DNA of 64,000 bases, from assembly GCF_004137245.1 (NCBI RefSeq), contig NZ_SDWS01000012.1, positions 1 through 64,000 of the forward strand. The letters are read 5' to 3'. The notes under the pieces are model-generated. The model was not told where the DNA came from, did not search any database, and saw only the letters and a list, made by a program, of their open reading frames with translations. Both the position numbers and the translations under genes were made by a program. Below are positions 51,653 through 59,762 of the stretch, one piece after another (positions within the stretch are counted from its first letter, which is position 1; each line of letters starts with the position of its first letter). The stretch is from Nocardioides glacieisoli. GTDB lineage: Bacteria; Actinomycetota; Actinomycetes; Propionibacteriales; Nocardioidaceae.

Positions 51653-52867
51653 GTGCGCCCGATCCGACAGAGCAAGAAGCTGCAAGGTGTCCGCTACGAC
51701 GTGCGCGGGCCGATCCTCGTCGAGGCACAGCGGCTCGAGGCGGAGGGCCACCGGATCCTCAAGCTCAACATCGGCAACACCGCGCCGTTCGGCTTCGAGG
51801 CACCCGAGCAGATCCTCGCCGACATGATGCACCACCTGCCGCAGTCGACGGGGTACGCCGATTCGCAGGGCATCTGGTCGGCTCGCACGGCGGTCATGCA
51901 CTACTACCAGTCGCACGGGCTGCGTGACGTCGGCGTCGAGGACGTCTTCATCGGCAACGGCGTCTCCGAGCTGATCTCGATGGTGCTGCAGGCCTTCGTC
52001 GACGACGGCAACGAGATCCTGGTCCCGGCCCCGGACTACCCCCTCTGGACCGGTGCGATCACCCTCGCCGGCGGCATCCCGGTGCACTACCGCTGCGACG
52101 AGGACGACGACTGGAACCCCGACCTCGCCGACATCGAGTCGAAGATCACCGAGAACACCCACGCGCTCGTGATCATCAACCCCAACAACCCGACCGGTGC
52201 GGTCTACAGCGAGGAGACCGTCAAGGGACTGGTCGACATCGCGCGCCGCCACCAGCTCGTCGTCATGGCCGACGAGATCTACGAGAAGATCCTCTTCGAG
52301 GACGCGCGGCACCACCACGCGGCGACCTACGGCGGCAACGACGTGCTGACGCTGACGTTCTCCGGGCTGTCCAAGGCCTACCGCGTCTGCGGCTACCGCG
52401 CCGGCTGGGTGATGATCTCCGGCCCCAAGGAGCTCGCCACCGACTTCCTCGAGGGCCTCACCCTGATCGCGAACATGCGGATGTGCGCCAACGTGCCGGC
52501 GCAGCACGCGATCCAGACCGCGCTCGGCGGCTACCAGTCGATCGAGGAGCTGATCGGCCCCGGCGGACGTTTCTACGAGCAGTCCATGCTCGCGCACCGT
52601 CTGCTCAACGAGATCCCGGGCGTGACCAACGTCAAGCCGCGCGGAGCGCTCTACTGCTTCCCGCGGCTCGACCCCGACGTGTACGCCATCGAGGACGACC
52701 AGGACTTCGTGATCGAGCTGCTCCGGGCCAAGAAGATCCTCGTCACGCACGGCACCGGCTTCAACTGGCCGTCCCCCGACCACTTCCGCCTGGTCACGCT
52801 GCCCGAGGCGAGCGTGCTCGAGGAGGCCATCGGCCGGATCGCCGACTTCCTCGCCACGCGGCGCTGA
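51653..52867 (+). CDS. PLP-dependent aminotransferase (AlaA/AspC type)
   Basis: A 404-residue class I aminotransferase. Conserved stretches are STGYADSQGIWSAR, NPNNPTGAVYS (Asn of the PLP site), DEIYEKILF and the PLP lysine in LSKAYRVCGYRAGW. It resembles the glutamate-pyruvate aminotransferase AlaA group. GTG 51653 overlaps a GAGGATGAGG stretch, so initiation may be close to the transcript start. Confidence 0.9.
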   Translation: MRPIRQSKKLQGVRYDVRGPILVEAQRLEAEGHRILKLNIGNTAPFGFEAPEQILADMMHHLPQSTGYADSQGIWSARTAVMHYYQSHGLRDVGVEDVFIGNGVSELISMVLQAFVDDGNEILVPAPDYPLWTGAITLAGGIPVHYRCDEDDDWNPDLADIESKITENTHALVIINPNNPTGAVYSEETVKGLVDIARRHQLVVMADEIYEKILFEDARHHHAATYGGNDVLTLTFSGLSKAYRVCGYRAGWVMISGPKELATDFLEGLTLIANMRMCANVPAQHAIQTALGGYQSIEELIGPGGRFYEQSMLAHRLLNEIPGVTNVKPRGALYCFPRLDPDVYAIEDDQDFVIELLRAKKILVTHGTGFNWPSPDHFRLVTLPEASVLEEAIGRIADFLATRR

Positions 52868-52921
52868 GTCACCGCCTCACCTACCCTCGCCGCGTGGTGC
52901 GCGGGACCCTAGGCTTCGCGC

Positions 52922-53695
52922 ATGCGTGACGTCACCTATCCCCCGATCATCGTCACGGCCAAGACGGCGTTCCGCGCCCTCGGCCAGCGCTTCCAGATGT
53001 CCGGGACCGAGCACGTGCCGCGCGAGGGTGGCGTGCTGCTGGCCTACAACCACATCAGCTACGTCGACTTCATCTACGGCGGCCTCGCGGCGAACCCGTC
53101 GGACCGACTGGTGCGGTTCATGTCCAAGCGCGAGCTCTTCGACCACCGCTGGGTCGGCCCGCTCATGCGTTCGCTGCACCACATCGAGGTCGACCGGGGC
53201 GAGGGCGTCGCCAGCTTCCACACCGCCGTCGACTACCTCCGCCAGGGCGAGGCGGTCGGTATCTTCCCCGAGGCGACCATCTCCCGGTCGATGGAGCTCA
53301 AGGAGTTCAAGACCGGGGCCGTACGCATCGCTGCCGAGGCCGGCGTACCCCTCGTGCCCGTCATCCTGTGGGGCACCCAGCGGATGATGACCAAGGACCA
53401 CCCGCGTGACTTCTCGCGCGGCAAGACGATCGCGATCAAGGTCGGCGAGCCGCTGCACCCGACGGGCGCCAACCCCACCGCCGAGACGGCCGAGCTGCGA
53501 TCCCGGATGAGCCAGCTGCTGGCCGAGGTGGTCGCGGACTACCCGACCGCCGAGCAGCCTCCCGGCTCCTGGTGGGTGCCTGCGTCGATGGGTGGCACCG
53601 CCCCCACGCCCGACGAGGCGCTGACCCTCGACGCCGCCGAGAAGCGTGAGCGCGCCCGGAGGCGTGCCGAGAAGCGGGCGAAGAAGAAGCGCTAG
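52922..53695 (+). CDS. 1-acyl-sn-glycerol-3-phosphate acyltransferase (PlsC type)
   Basis: A 257-residue lysophospholipid acyltransferase: catalytic motif NHISYVDF, then FPEATISRSMELKEFKTGA and VPVILWGTQRM. It acylates lysophosphatidic acid or a related lipid at the membrane. The C-terminus is basic (EKRERARRRAEKRAKKKR). The stop codon lies inside a ten-base inverted repeat (53691-53714). Confidence 0.9.
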   Translation: MRDVTYPPIIVTAKTAFRALGQRFQMSGTEHVPREGGVLLAYNHISYVDFIYGGLAANPSDRLVRFMSKRELFDHRWVGPLMRSLHHIEVDRGEGVASFHTAVDYLRQGEAVGIFPEATISRSMELKEFKTGAVRIAAEAGVPLVPVILWGTQRMMTKDHPRDFSRGKTIAIKVGEPLHPTGANPTAETAELRSRMSQLLAEVVADYPTAEQPPGSWWVPASMGGTAPTPDEALTLDAAEKRERARRRAEKRAKKKR

Positions 53696-53748
53696 ATCGA
53701 CATATCGATCTAGCGACAAGTGGCTTTGTCACTTTGTCGACATTGAGC
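53691..53748 (+). repeat. Structured repeat, copy B
   Basis: GCTAGATCGA-CATA-TCGATCTAGC (53691-53714) is a ten-base perfect hairpin over the plsC stop codon. A second small dyad (GACAA...TTGTC) and CTTTGTCGACATTGAGC (53732-53748) follow. It resembles the dnaA copy at 60043-60078 and the copy at 22937-22971. Confidence 0.6.
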
Positions 53749-53767
53749 GTGGATCGACGCCCTTTTC

Positions 53768-53795
53768 AGTGATCCCCGGCTGACCGGGGATCGCT
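53768..53795. terminator. Bidirectional terminator between plsC and parB
   Basis: GATCCCCGG-CTGA-CCGGGGATC (53771-53792), extended to twelve pairs by flanking bases with one G-T wobble, in a convergent gap and preceded by CCTTTT. Confidence 0.7.
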
Positions 53796-53830
53796 GAACC
53801 TGTCAGCCCGTGCACGGCCTGACAGGTTCA
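53795..53830. repeat. 36-base near-perfect palindrome beside parB
   Basis: TGAACCTGTCAG pairs with CTGACAGGTTCA, and the twelve bases between hold CCGTGCACGG, itself a palindrome. Over 36 bases only one pair is mismatched. It abuts the terminator and lies 56 bases from the parB stop. It could be a second terminator or a site for a dimeric protein. Confidence 0.65.
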
Positions 53831-53886
53831 GGGAGAGCCTGACCAGTCCGCCCCGAACAGATCCACTGGCCCGCGCGCTGCTCGGC

Positions 53887-54891
53887 TCAGATGGGCCGGT
53901 CGGCCCGGTTGCGCGGATCCATGATGTCAACGATCCGGCGGAGGTCGTCGAGGCTGGCGAACTCGACGGTGATCTTCCCCTTGGCCTTGCCGAGGTCGAC
54001 CTTGACGCGAGTCTCGAGCCGGTCGGACAACCGGTCGGCCAGCTCGGCCAACCCAGGAGCAACGGGCTTGTTGCGCACCACCCGCGCCGGCTCGTCCGGC
54101 TCGACGCCGAGCGAGACGATCTCCTCCAGGCCGCGCACCGAGATGCCCTCGGCCGTGACGCGTGAGGCGAGCTTGTCCTGGAGGCCGGCGTCATCGACGG
54201 CGAGGAGGGCGCGAGCGTGGCCGGCGGACAGCACGCCGGCCGCGACGCGGCGCTGGACGGCGGGCGACAGCTTGAGGAGACGCAGCGTGTTGGAGATCTG
54301 GGGCCGGGACCGGCCGATGCGCTGGGCGAGCTCCTCGTGCGTGCACCCGAAGTCCTCGAGCAGCTGCCCGTAGGCCGCGGCCTCCTCGAGCGGGTTGAGC
54401 TGCGAGCGGTGGAGGTTCTCCAGCAGCGCGTCGCGCAGCATGTCGTTGTCGTCGGTCTCGCGGACGATCGCGGGGATCGTGTCGCGACCGGCCTCCTGGG
54501 AGGCCCGCCAGCGCCGCTCGCCCATGATCAGCTCGTACGCCTCGTCGCCGGTCCTGCGCACGACGACCGGCTGCAGCAGGCCGACCTCTCGGATGGAGTG
54601 CACCAGCTCGGCCAGCGCCCCCTCCTCGAAGACGTGGCGCGGCTGCCGAGCGTTCGGACGGACCTGGGTGATCGGGAGCTCGGCGAAGTACGCTCCGGCG
54701 ACCATCTCGGGCGCTACCGGGTCGCTCCCGGGCGCGCTCGCCCCCGTGGACCCGTTGGTCGCCGATGCGACCTCGGTGCCGGCGATCGACGTCTCGGTGG
54801 ACGCGGTCGGTGCGGGCTGGCTCGGCGCGGTCGGGATCAGCGAGCCGAGGCCTCGACCCAGTCCACGGCGGGGCGGATTGGCGGCGTTCAT
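53887..54891 (-). CDS. parB: Chromosome partition protein ParB
   Basis: A 334-residue parS-binding CTPase. After a low-complexity N-terminus come the CTP-binding motifs (NARQPRHVFEE, YELIMGERRWRAS, PAIVRETDDNDMLRDALLENLHRSQLNPLEEA in pieces), the helix-turn-helix (EELAQRIGRSRPQISNTLRL) and the C-terminal dimer domain. Together with ParA it segregates the origin. It lies 61 bases downstream of parA; parS sites lie in the parA and rsmG coding sequences. Confidence 0.95.
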   Translation of the reverse strand: MNAANPPRRGLGRGLGSLIPTAPSQPAPTASTETSIAGTEVASATNGSTGASAPGSDPVAPEMVAGAYFAELPITQVRPNARQPRHVFEEGALAELVHSIREVGLLQPVVVRRTGDEAYELIMGERRWRASQEAGRDTIPAIVRETDDNDMLRDALLENLHRSQLNPLEEAAAYGQLLEDFGCTHEELAQRIGRSRPQISNTLRLLKLSPAVQRRVAAGVLSAGHARALLAVDDAGLQDKLASRVTAEGISVRGLEEIVSLGVEPDEPARVVRNKPVAPGLAELADRLSDRLETRVKVDLGKAKGKITVEFASLDDLRRIVDIMDPRNRADRPI

Positions 54892-54952
54892 GCGGGGTCC
54901 TCGCGGCGTTGTTCGGGGGAGCGAAGCGGCGGAGAAGAACGTCGTGGGGTGC

Positions 54953-56110
54953 TCATGTGGTGGGGGCTCCCTTGCTGGCGATCTCGCGGGCGGCCTCGAG
55001 GTAGGACAGCGCGCCGGCCGACGCCGGATCGTAGGTCATCACCGTCTGTCCGTAGGACGGTGCCTCCGACACCCGCACCGAGCGCGGCACGGCCGTCTTG
55101 AGCACTTGGTCACCGAAGTGACTGCGCACCTCATCGGCAACGCCGGCCGCGAGCCTCGTGCGGGCGTCGTACATCGTGAGCAGGATCGTGGACACGACCA
55201 GCCGCGGGTTGAGGTGCTGGCGCACCATCTCGACGGTCTCGAGCAGCTGCCCGAGGCCCTCGAGCGCGTAGTACTCCGCCTGGATCGGGATGAACATCTC
55301 GCGTCCGGCCACGAGGGCGTTGAGCGTCAGGAGGCCGAGGGAGGGCGGGCAGTCCACGAGGACGTAGTCGAACCGGTCGTCCCCCACCTCGTCGGCCGTA
55401 CCGACGAGGGGATGTGCGTTGATGGCGCGCGCCAACCGCTGCTCGCGCGCCACCACGCTCACGAGCTCGATCTCCGCGCCCGCGAGGTCGATGGTCGCCG
55501 GCACGACCCACAGGCCGGGAAGGTCGGCGCACTCGGTCATCACGTCAATGAGGGGCTGGCCCTCGACGAGCATGTCGTACGTCGACGGCACACCGCGGTG
55601 GTGGTCGACACCGAGCGCGGTAGAGGCATTGCCCTGCGGGTCGAGGTCGATCACGAGGACGCGCTGCCCCAGCTGGGACAGCCCGGCGGCGACGTTCACG
55701 GTCGATGTCGTCTTGCCGACCCCGCCCTTCTGGTTGGCGACCACGAGGACGCGCGTCGCGTCCGGTCGGGAAGCCCCCTGACGTCGGAGTCCGCCGGAAC
55801 GAGCCAACACGCTGTGCTGGGCGGCCTGGGCGAGCGGCGTCCCCTGGTCGTGGAAGCTGTCGTGCTGATCGATGAAGTCGGCTGCGGTCCGCACCTGCCA
55901 CGCCGGGCGTGTTTCACGTGAAACAGCCTCATGGGTGTCACGTGAAACCTCAGGGTCGGTTTCACGTGAAACATCCACGGGCTGTGGAGAAGAGGACTGG
56001 TCCTGTGGATAACCGCGCTCAGCAGCCTCCTCCGGACCGGTGGAAAACTTTTGCCCTGAGTCGTCGGCAGTGTGCCGACCGCCCCAGCGGTGATGGCTGT
56101 CTCCGCTCAC
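54953..56110 (-). CDS. parA: Chromosome partition ATPase ParA
   Basis: A 385-residue ParA. The ATPase domain starts near residue 120 with the deviant Walker A ANQKGGVGKTT and has VIDLDPQGNAS and VLVDCPPSLGLL. The first 110 residues are an unstructured extension that includes VSRET, VSRDT and VSRET; these codons are exactly the parS palindromes. GTG 56110 starts one base after the rsmG stop, so the two are coupled. Confidence 0.94.
   Translation of the reverse strand: MSGDSHHRWGGRHTADDSGQKFSTGPEEAAERGYPQDQSSSPQPVDVSRETDPEVSRDTHEAVSRETRPAWQVRTAADFIDQHDSFHDQGTPLAQAAQHSVLARSGGLRRQGASRPDATRVLVVANQKGGVGKTTSTVNVAAGLSQLGQRVLVIDLDPQGNASTALGVDHHRGVPSTYDMLVEGQPLIDVMTECADLPGLWVVPATIDLAGAEIELVSVVAREQRLARAINAHPLVGTADEVGDDRFDYVLVDCPPSLGLLTLNALVAGREMFIPIQAEYYALEGLGQLLETVEMVRQHLNPRLVVSTILLTMYDARTRLAAGVADEVRSHFGDQVLKTAVPRSVRVSEAPSYGQTVMTYDPASAGALSYLEAAREIASKGAPTT
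55910..55973. promoter_or_regulatory. Cluster of three parS sites
   Basis: A perfect parS (TGTTTCACGTGAAACA, 55910-55925), a degenerate one (55934-55949, core TCACGTGA) and a near-perfect one (55958-55973, one mismatch) lie within 64 bases of the parA coding sequence. ParB would load here and spread. Confidence 0.9.
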
Positions 56111-56111
56111 G

Positions 56112-56848
56112 TCACTCTGCCTCTCGTCGTGCTCGGCGCCGCTTCTGACGTTGACGGCCGCGCTCAGGTCCACGGGCAAGGGGCCAACCTATCCGGCCCG
56201 GGTCGGCCCACGACACCCGGAGCACTGTCGTCTGTGGATCCACCACTCCTACACCCAGCTCCAGCACCTCAGGCTCGGCGCAGCGCCAAGTCGTCAGGGT
56301 GCCCCGGGCGGCGTCGATCTCGTCGTGGACCGAGCGACCCTTCATGGCGACCAGTGCACCCGTGGGGGCGACCAGGGGCATCGACCAGCCGAGGAGTCGC
56401 TCCAGGGGTGCCACCGCACGCGACGTCACCACGTCGAACGTGCGCTCACCATGGAGCTCGTCGGCCCGGGCGCGCACCACCTCCACGTGGTCCAGTCCCA
56501 GCTCGGAGACCACCTCGTCGAGGAACGTGGTCCGGCGCAGCAACGGCTCCACCAGGGTCATCCTGATGTCCGGTCGGGCGATCGCCACCACGATGCCGGG
56601 CAGACCAGCGCCCGTGCCGATGTCGCAGACGCGTGCACCGTGGGGGATGGCCTCACCCAGCACGCCGAGTTGAGCACGTGCCGATCCCACAGCCTGTCGG
56701 CCTCGCGAGGTCCGATCAGCCCACGCACCACGCCTTCGGTGGAAAGAAGGTTGGTGTAGCGGACCGCGAGGTCCACCCGGTCAGACGCGAACGCCCTCCG
56801 CGCCGCTTCGGGCACGGAGGGCGTTTCACGTGAAACGTCGTCGCTCAC
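56112..56848 (-). pseudogene. rsmG: 16S rRNA methyltransferase RsmG, frameshifted
   Basis: RsmG makes m7G527 in 16S rRNA. Here the N-terminal part (GTG 56848: DDVSRETPSVPEAARRAF, READRLWDRHVLNSA) is in one frame, and the SAM-binding part (VLGEAIPHGARVCDIGTG, AGLPGIVVAIARPD) is in another. The family normally reads LWDRHxLNxA...LLPxGARVxDIGSGAGLPG without a break, so one base is missing near 56660-56665 (GCGGTG would restore the frame). Either the gene is broken, or the base is a sequencing error. The flanking genes are coupled normally. Loss of RsmG is known to give low-level streptomycin resistance. Confidence 0.82.
56822..56837. promoter_or_regulatory. parS site in rsmG
   Basis: CGTTTCACGTGAAACG has the full 14-base parS core GTTTCACGTGAAAC (56823-56836) and lies at codons 4-9 of rsmG, again encoding VSRET. 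Confidence 0.9.
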
Positions 56849-57405
56849 GCCGGAAGGATCACCACGTGGCGCTTCGGCTCCGCGCCCTCCGACTCGGATG
56901 ACAGGCCGGCGGCCGCCACCGCGTCATGGACGACCTTGCGCTCGAACGCGCTCATCGGCTCCAGGGACAGGGCCTCGCCCTTCTCCTTCACCTCGGCGAT
57001 CGACGTCTCGGCGAGCGCCACCAGGCGCGTGCGCTGCTCGGCTCGGTGGCCCCCGACATCGAGCATGAGCCGAGACCGCTCGCCGGTCTCGCGGTAGACG
57101 GCCAGGCGGGTCAGCTCCTGGAGAGCCTCGAGCACCTCACCGTTGCGACCGACCAGCTGCTGCAGGTCCGCGCCATCGATCTGGACGCTCGCCCGGTCGC
57201 CCTCGACATCCATGTCGAGGTCGCCGTCGAGGTCCGCAATGTCGAGCAGCTCCTCGAGGTAGTCGGCGGCGATGTCGCCCTCGGCCTCCAGCCGCTGGAC
57301 CTTGGACGGTCGTCCGGCCTTGGTGTCCGCGTCGCTGGACTCCGTCTCCTCGACGACCGTCTCGGTGGTCTCGACGGTCTCGCCGTCGGTCATCTGCTCA
57401 CTCAC
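56845..57405 (-). CDS. jag: Jag/KhpB RNA-binding protein (R3H domain)
   Basis: A 186-residue protein: acidic N-terminus, a KH-like domain (VQIDGADLQQLVGRNGEVLEALQ in two pieces, about residues 90-115) and the C-terminal R3H domain (FERKVVHDAVAAAGLSSES). Jag/KhpB proteins bind RNA and influence cell-wall growth. The GTG at 57405 has AGGAG six bases upstream. It overlaps rsmG (GTGA) and follows yidC, as usual. Confidence 0.92.
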   Translation of the reverse strand: MSEQMTDGETVETTETVVEETESSDADTKAGRPSKVQRLEAEGDIAADYLEELLDIADLDGDLDMDVEGDRASVQIDGADLQQLVGRNGEVLEALQELTRLAVYRETGERSRLMLDVGGHRAEQRTRLVALAETSIAEVKEKGEALSLEPMSAFERKVVHDAVAAAGLSSESEGAEPKRHVVILPA

Positions 57406-57464
57406 GTAGAACTCCTGCTTCACTCGGATGCGGTGCCGCGGACGGCAACGCCGAAATCGTGGGG

Positions 57465-58460
57465 TCAGCGCTTCTTCTTCTTGTTCTTGCTCGCCTGCGG
57501 CTTCACCGGGGGCTTGGCCGGCGTCTTCGCCTGGCGCTGGGCCTTCGTCTGCCGCTGAGGCTGCTGGCGCGGAGGCTGGGGCTTCTCCTCGACCACCGTC
57601 TCGGTCGCGATGACCTCGCCGGCCGGAAGCTTGCCCTTGGCCCGGTCGCGATCCTCCTTCGCCTTGGCGGCAGGAGTGCCCGGGGCGGGGTTGTTGCGGA
57701 TGACGTAGAACTGCTGGCCCATGGTCCACAGGTTGGAGGTGGTCCAGTAGAAGAGCACGCCCACCGGGAACGCGATGCCACCGACAGCGAAGACGACGGG
57801 AAGGACGTAGAGCAGCATCTTCTGCTGCTGGGCGTACGGGCCGGACAGCGCGTCAGCCGGCATGTTCTTGCTCATCAGCTGGCGCTGCGTGAGGAAGGTG
57901 GTCGCGGTCATCGCGAGCACCAGCACCGCCGCCAGCACCCGCACCTCGATGCCGTCGGCGTTGAGGAACGTGTCGGAGATCTTGCCGCCGGCGAACACCG
58001 CGGAGCGGAGCTGCTCGTTGAGCTCCGGCGTCATCAGGCCACGCTTGGTCTCGGGGTTGCGAGCGGCCTGGTCGAGGATCCGGAAGAGCGCGAGGAAGAT
58101 CGGCATCTGCAGGAGGATCGGCAGGCACGACGCGAACGGGTTGGTGCCCGAGTCCTTGTAGAGCGCCATCGTCTCCTGGGCGAGCTTCTCCCGGTCGTGG
58201 CCGTACTTCTTCTGCAGCTCACGCACCTTGGGCTGGATGAGCTGCATGTTGCGGCTGGACTTGATCTGCTTGACGAACAGCGGGATCAGCGCCGCGCGGA
58301 CGACGAGGGTCAGCCCGATGATCGACAGCACCCATGCCAGCCCCGACGTCGGGCCGAAGATGTCGCCCAGGACGTTGTGGAACCCCACCAGCACGAACGA
58401 GATCGCGTAGTAGAGCGGCGTCATGATGGCGCTGCCGATGTCGCCGAAGAAGTCGAGCAC
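57465..58460 (-). CDS. yidC: Membrane protein insertase YidC
   Basis: A 331-residue insertase with five predicted helices. Conserved segments: IIGLTLVVRAALIPL with the pore Arg, SGTNPFASCLPILLQMPIFLALF, and PVGVLFYWTTSNLWTMGQQF. The basic C-terminal tail (KNKKKKR) would contact the ribosome. GTG 58460 begins directly after the yidD stop. Confidence 0.95.
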   Translation of the reverse strand: MLDFFGDIGSAIMTPLYYAISFVLVGFHNVLGDIFGPTSGLAWVLSIIGLTLVVRAALIPLFVKQIKSSRNMQLIQPKVRELQKKYGHDREKLAQETMALYKDSGTNPFASCLPILLQMPIFLALFRILDQAARNPETKRGLMTPELNEQLRSAVFAGGKISDTFLNADGIEVRVLAAVLVLAMTATTFLTQRQLMSKNMPADALSGPYAQQQKMLLYVLPVVFAVGGIAFPVGVLFYWTTSNLWTMGQQFYVIRNNPAPGTPAAKAKEDRDRAKGKLPAGEVIATETVVEEKPQPPRQQPQRQTKAQRQAKTPAKPPVKPQASKNKKKKR

Positions 58461-58727
58461 TCATGCTCCTCGTGTTGCAGGGGTCTGGTCGGGACTGGGG
58501 GCGGCGGTCGTGCCGCGGGTGGGAACGGGGTCGTAGCCGCCGGCGGCCCACGGGTGGCAGCGGACGATGCGGCGCAGGGCGAGCCAGGTGCCACGCACGG
58601 CTCCGTGCTGCGTCACGGCCTCGAGGGCGTACGCCGAACAGGTGGGGTGGTAGCGGCAGACCTGGCCGTAGAGCGGGCTGATCGCGAAGCGCCAGGCACG
58701 GATGAACCCGATGAGGAGGTACTTCAT
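58461..58727 (-). CDS. yidD: Membrane protein insertion efficiency factor YidD
   Basis: An 88-residue protein with the invariant core ISPLYGQVCRYHPTCSAYA and RRIVRCHPWAAGGYDPVP. It has an amphipathic N-terminus and aids YidC-dependent insertion. It overlaps rnpA by four bases. Confidence 0.95.
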   Translation of the reverse strand: MKYLLIGFIRAWRFAISPLYGQVCRYHPTCSAYALEAVTQHGAVRGTWLALRRIVRCHPWAAGGYDPVPTRGTTAAPSPDQTPATRGA

Positions 58728-59074
58728 GACGGGCTCACGCGCCCGAGCGTACGACCCAGGTCGTCGCCCAGCGCCGAGTACGACGCCTCGGCCGCGGCCG
58801 GCAGGGCCCGCACCACGAGAGCAGCACGACCCGGAAGCTCCTCCAGCGAGGGGAGGTGCTCCCGGGTCAGGTGTCGCAGTCGTCTCTTCACGCGGTTGCG
58901 TGTGGCGGCGTTGCCCACGGCCTTGCTGACGGTGAACCCCACGCGCACCGGACCATCGACGTCGGGGTCCACCCAGAGGTGGACCACCATCGTCGGCGAA
59001 CCGGCTCGTCGCCCACTGCGGACTGCACGACGGAAGTCGTCACTGTCGGTGAGGCGATGAGCAGCGGGGAGCAC
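58724..59074 (-). CDS. rnpA: Ribonuclease P protein component
   Basis: A 116-residue basic protein, the protein subunit of RNase P that processes tRNA 5' ends. The signature is VGFTVSKAVGNAATRNRVKRRLR. The GTG at 59074 fits the usual N-terminus (LPAAHRLTDSDDFRRAVRSG). It lies between rpmH and yidD in the standard order. Confidence 0.93.
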   Translation of the reverse strand: MLPAAHRLTDSDDFRRAVRSGRRAGSPTMVVHLWVDPDVDGPVRVGFTVSKAVGNAATRNRVKRRLRHLTREHLPSLEELPGRAALVVRALPAAAEASYSALGDDLGRTLGRVSPS

Positions 59075-59098
59075 GGCGGATGCCGTGGGCTCGGACCG

Positions 59099-59236
59099 TC
59101 AGACCGCCAGTTCCTTGCGGCCCTTGCGGCGCCGGCTCGACAGGATCGAGCGACCGGCGCGGGTCCGCATGCGCAGACGGAAGCCGTGCACCTTGTGACG
59201 GCGACGGTTGTTCGGCTGGTACGTACGCTTGCTCAC
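59099..59236 (-). CDS. rpmH: 50S ribosomal protein L34
   Basis: A 45-residue basic protein with the full L34 sequence pattern (SKRTYQPNNRRRHKVHGFR, RAGRSILSSRRRKGRKEL). GTG 59236 is the start. It leads the rpmH-rnpA-yidD-yidC-jag-rsmG-parA-parB series. Confidence 0.96.
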   Translation of the reverse strand: MSKRTYQPNNRRRHKVHGFRLRMRTRAGRSILSSRRRKGRKELAV

Positions 59237-59762
59237 GGCTATATCTCCGAAGGTTTCGAGGGATGTCCACTCCACTGCGAGGTCAGTGCGGGCAGAACTG
59301 CATGATTCGGCCGGCACCGCCCACCCACGCGGCCGCCTGGTGGCGGATCGTGGACATGCGGCACCCGTCGACATGGAGCGACCGGCCAACGGTACGCGGT
59401 GGCGGAAGAGGGGGTCAAACCCACGAGCCTCCCCCTCGGCCGCCCCTGTGGATGACGTCTTGCCGGGGACCGCACGGGGTTGTTACGTTCCGGGGGCCGC
59501 GATCTCCTCGAAACCGCGGTCCCACCAGGGATCACAGCCTACTGTGTCCCGGGTCACATGGCCTGCCACAGTGCTTCTGACCTGCACAAACGATGGCGGG
59601 ACCACCGGTGTCAGCAGGTCGGGGCCTCCGATCGATCCGATCGGGACGGGCAGTTCACAGCTTGTGGACAACTCTGTGGACGCGGTCCGGCCAGGCTCGG
59701 TCCGAGCCCCAAGACAACGCACGACAAACGCACGACAACAGTGAAGAGCGAAGGCGGTCCGG
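59237..59762. promoter_or_regulatory. rpmH - dnaA divergent region with DnaA boxes
   Basis: No gene is seen here. A perfect DnaA box on the minus strand (TGTGGACAA, 59663-59671) and near matches at 59447-59455 and 59675-59683 lie 80-315 bases before dnaA, as expected for dnaA autoregulation. The rpmH promoter must also lie here. Confidence 0.65.

Noticed and set aside
55696..55974. Open frame with repeated FHVK peptides
   Set aside because: The repeats are simply the parS palindromes read in another frame; the ParA frame there is supported by family motifs.
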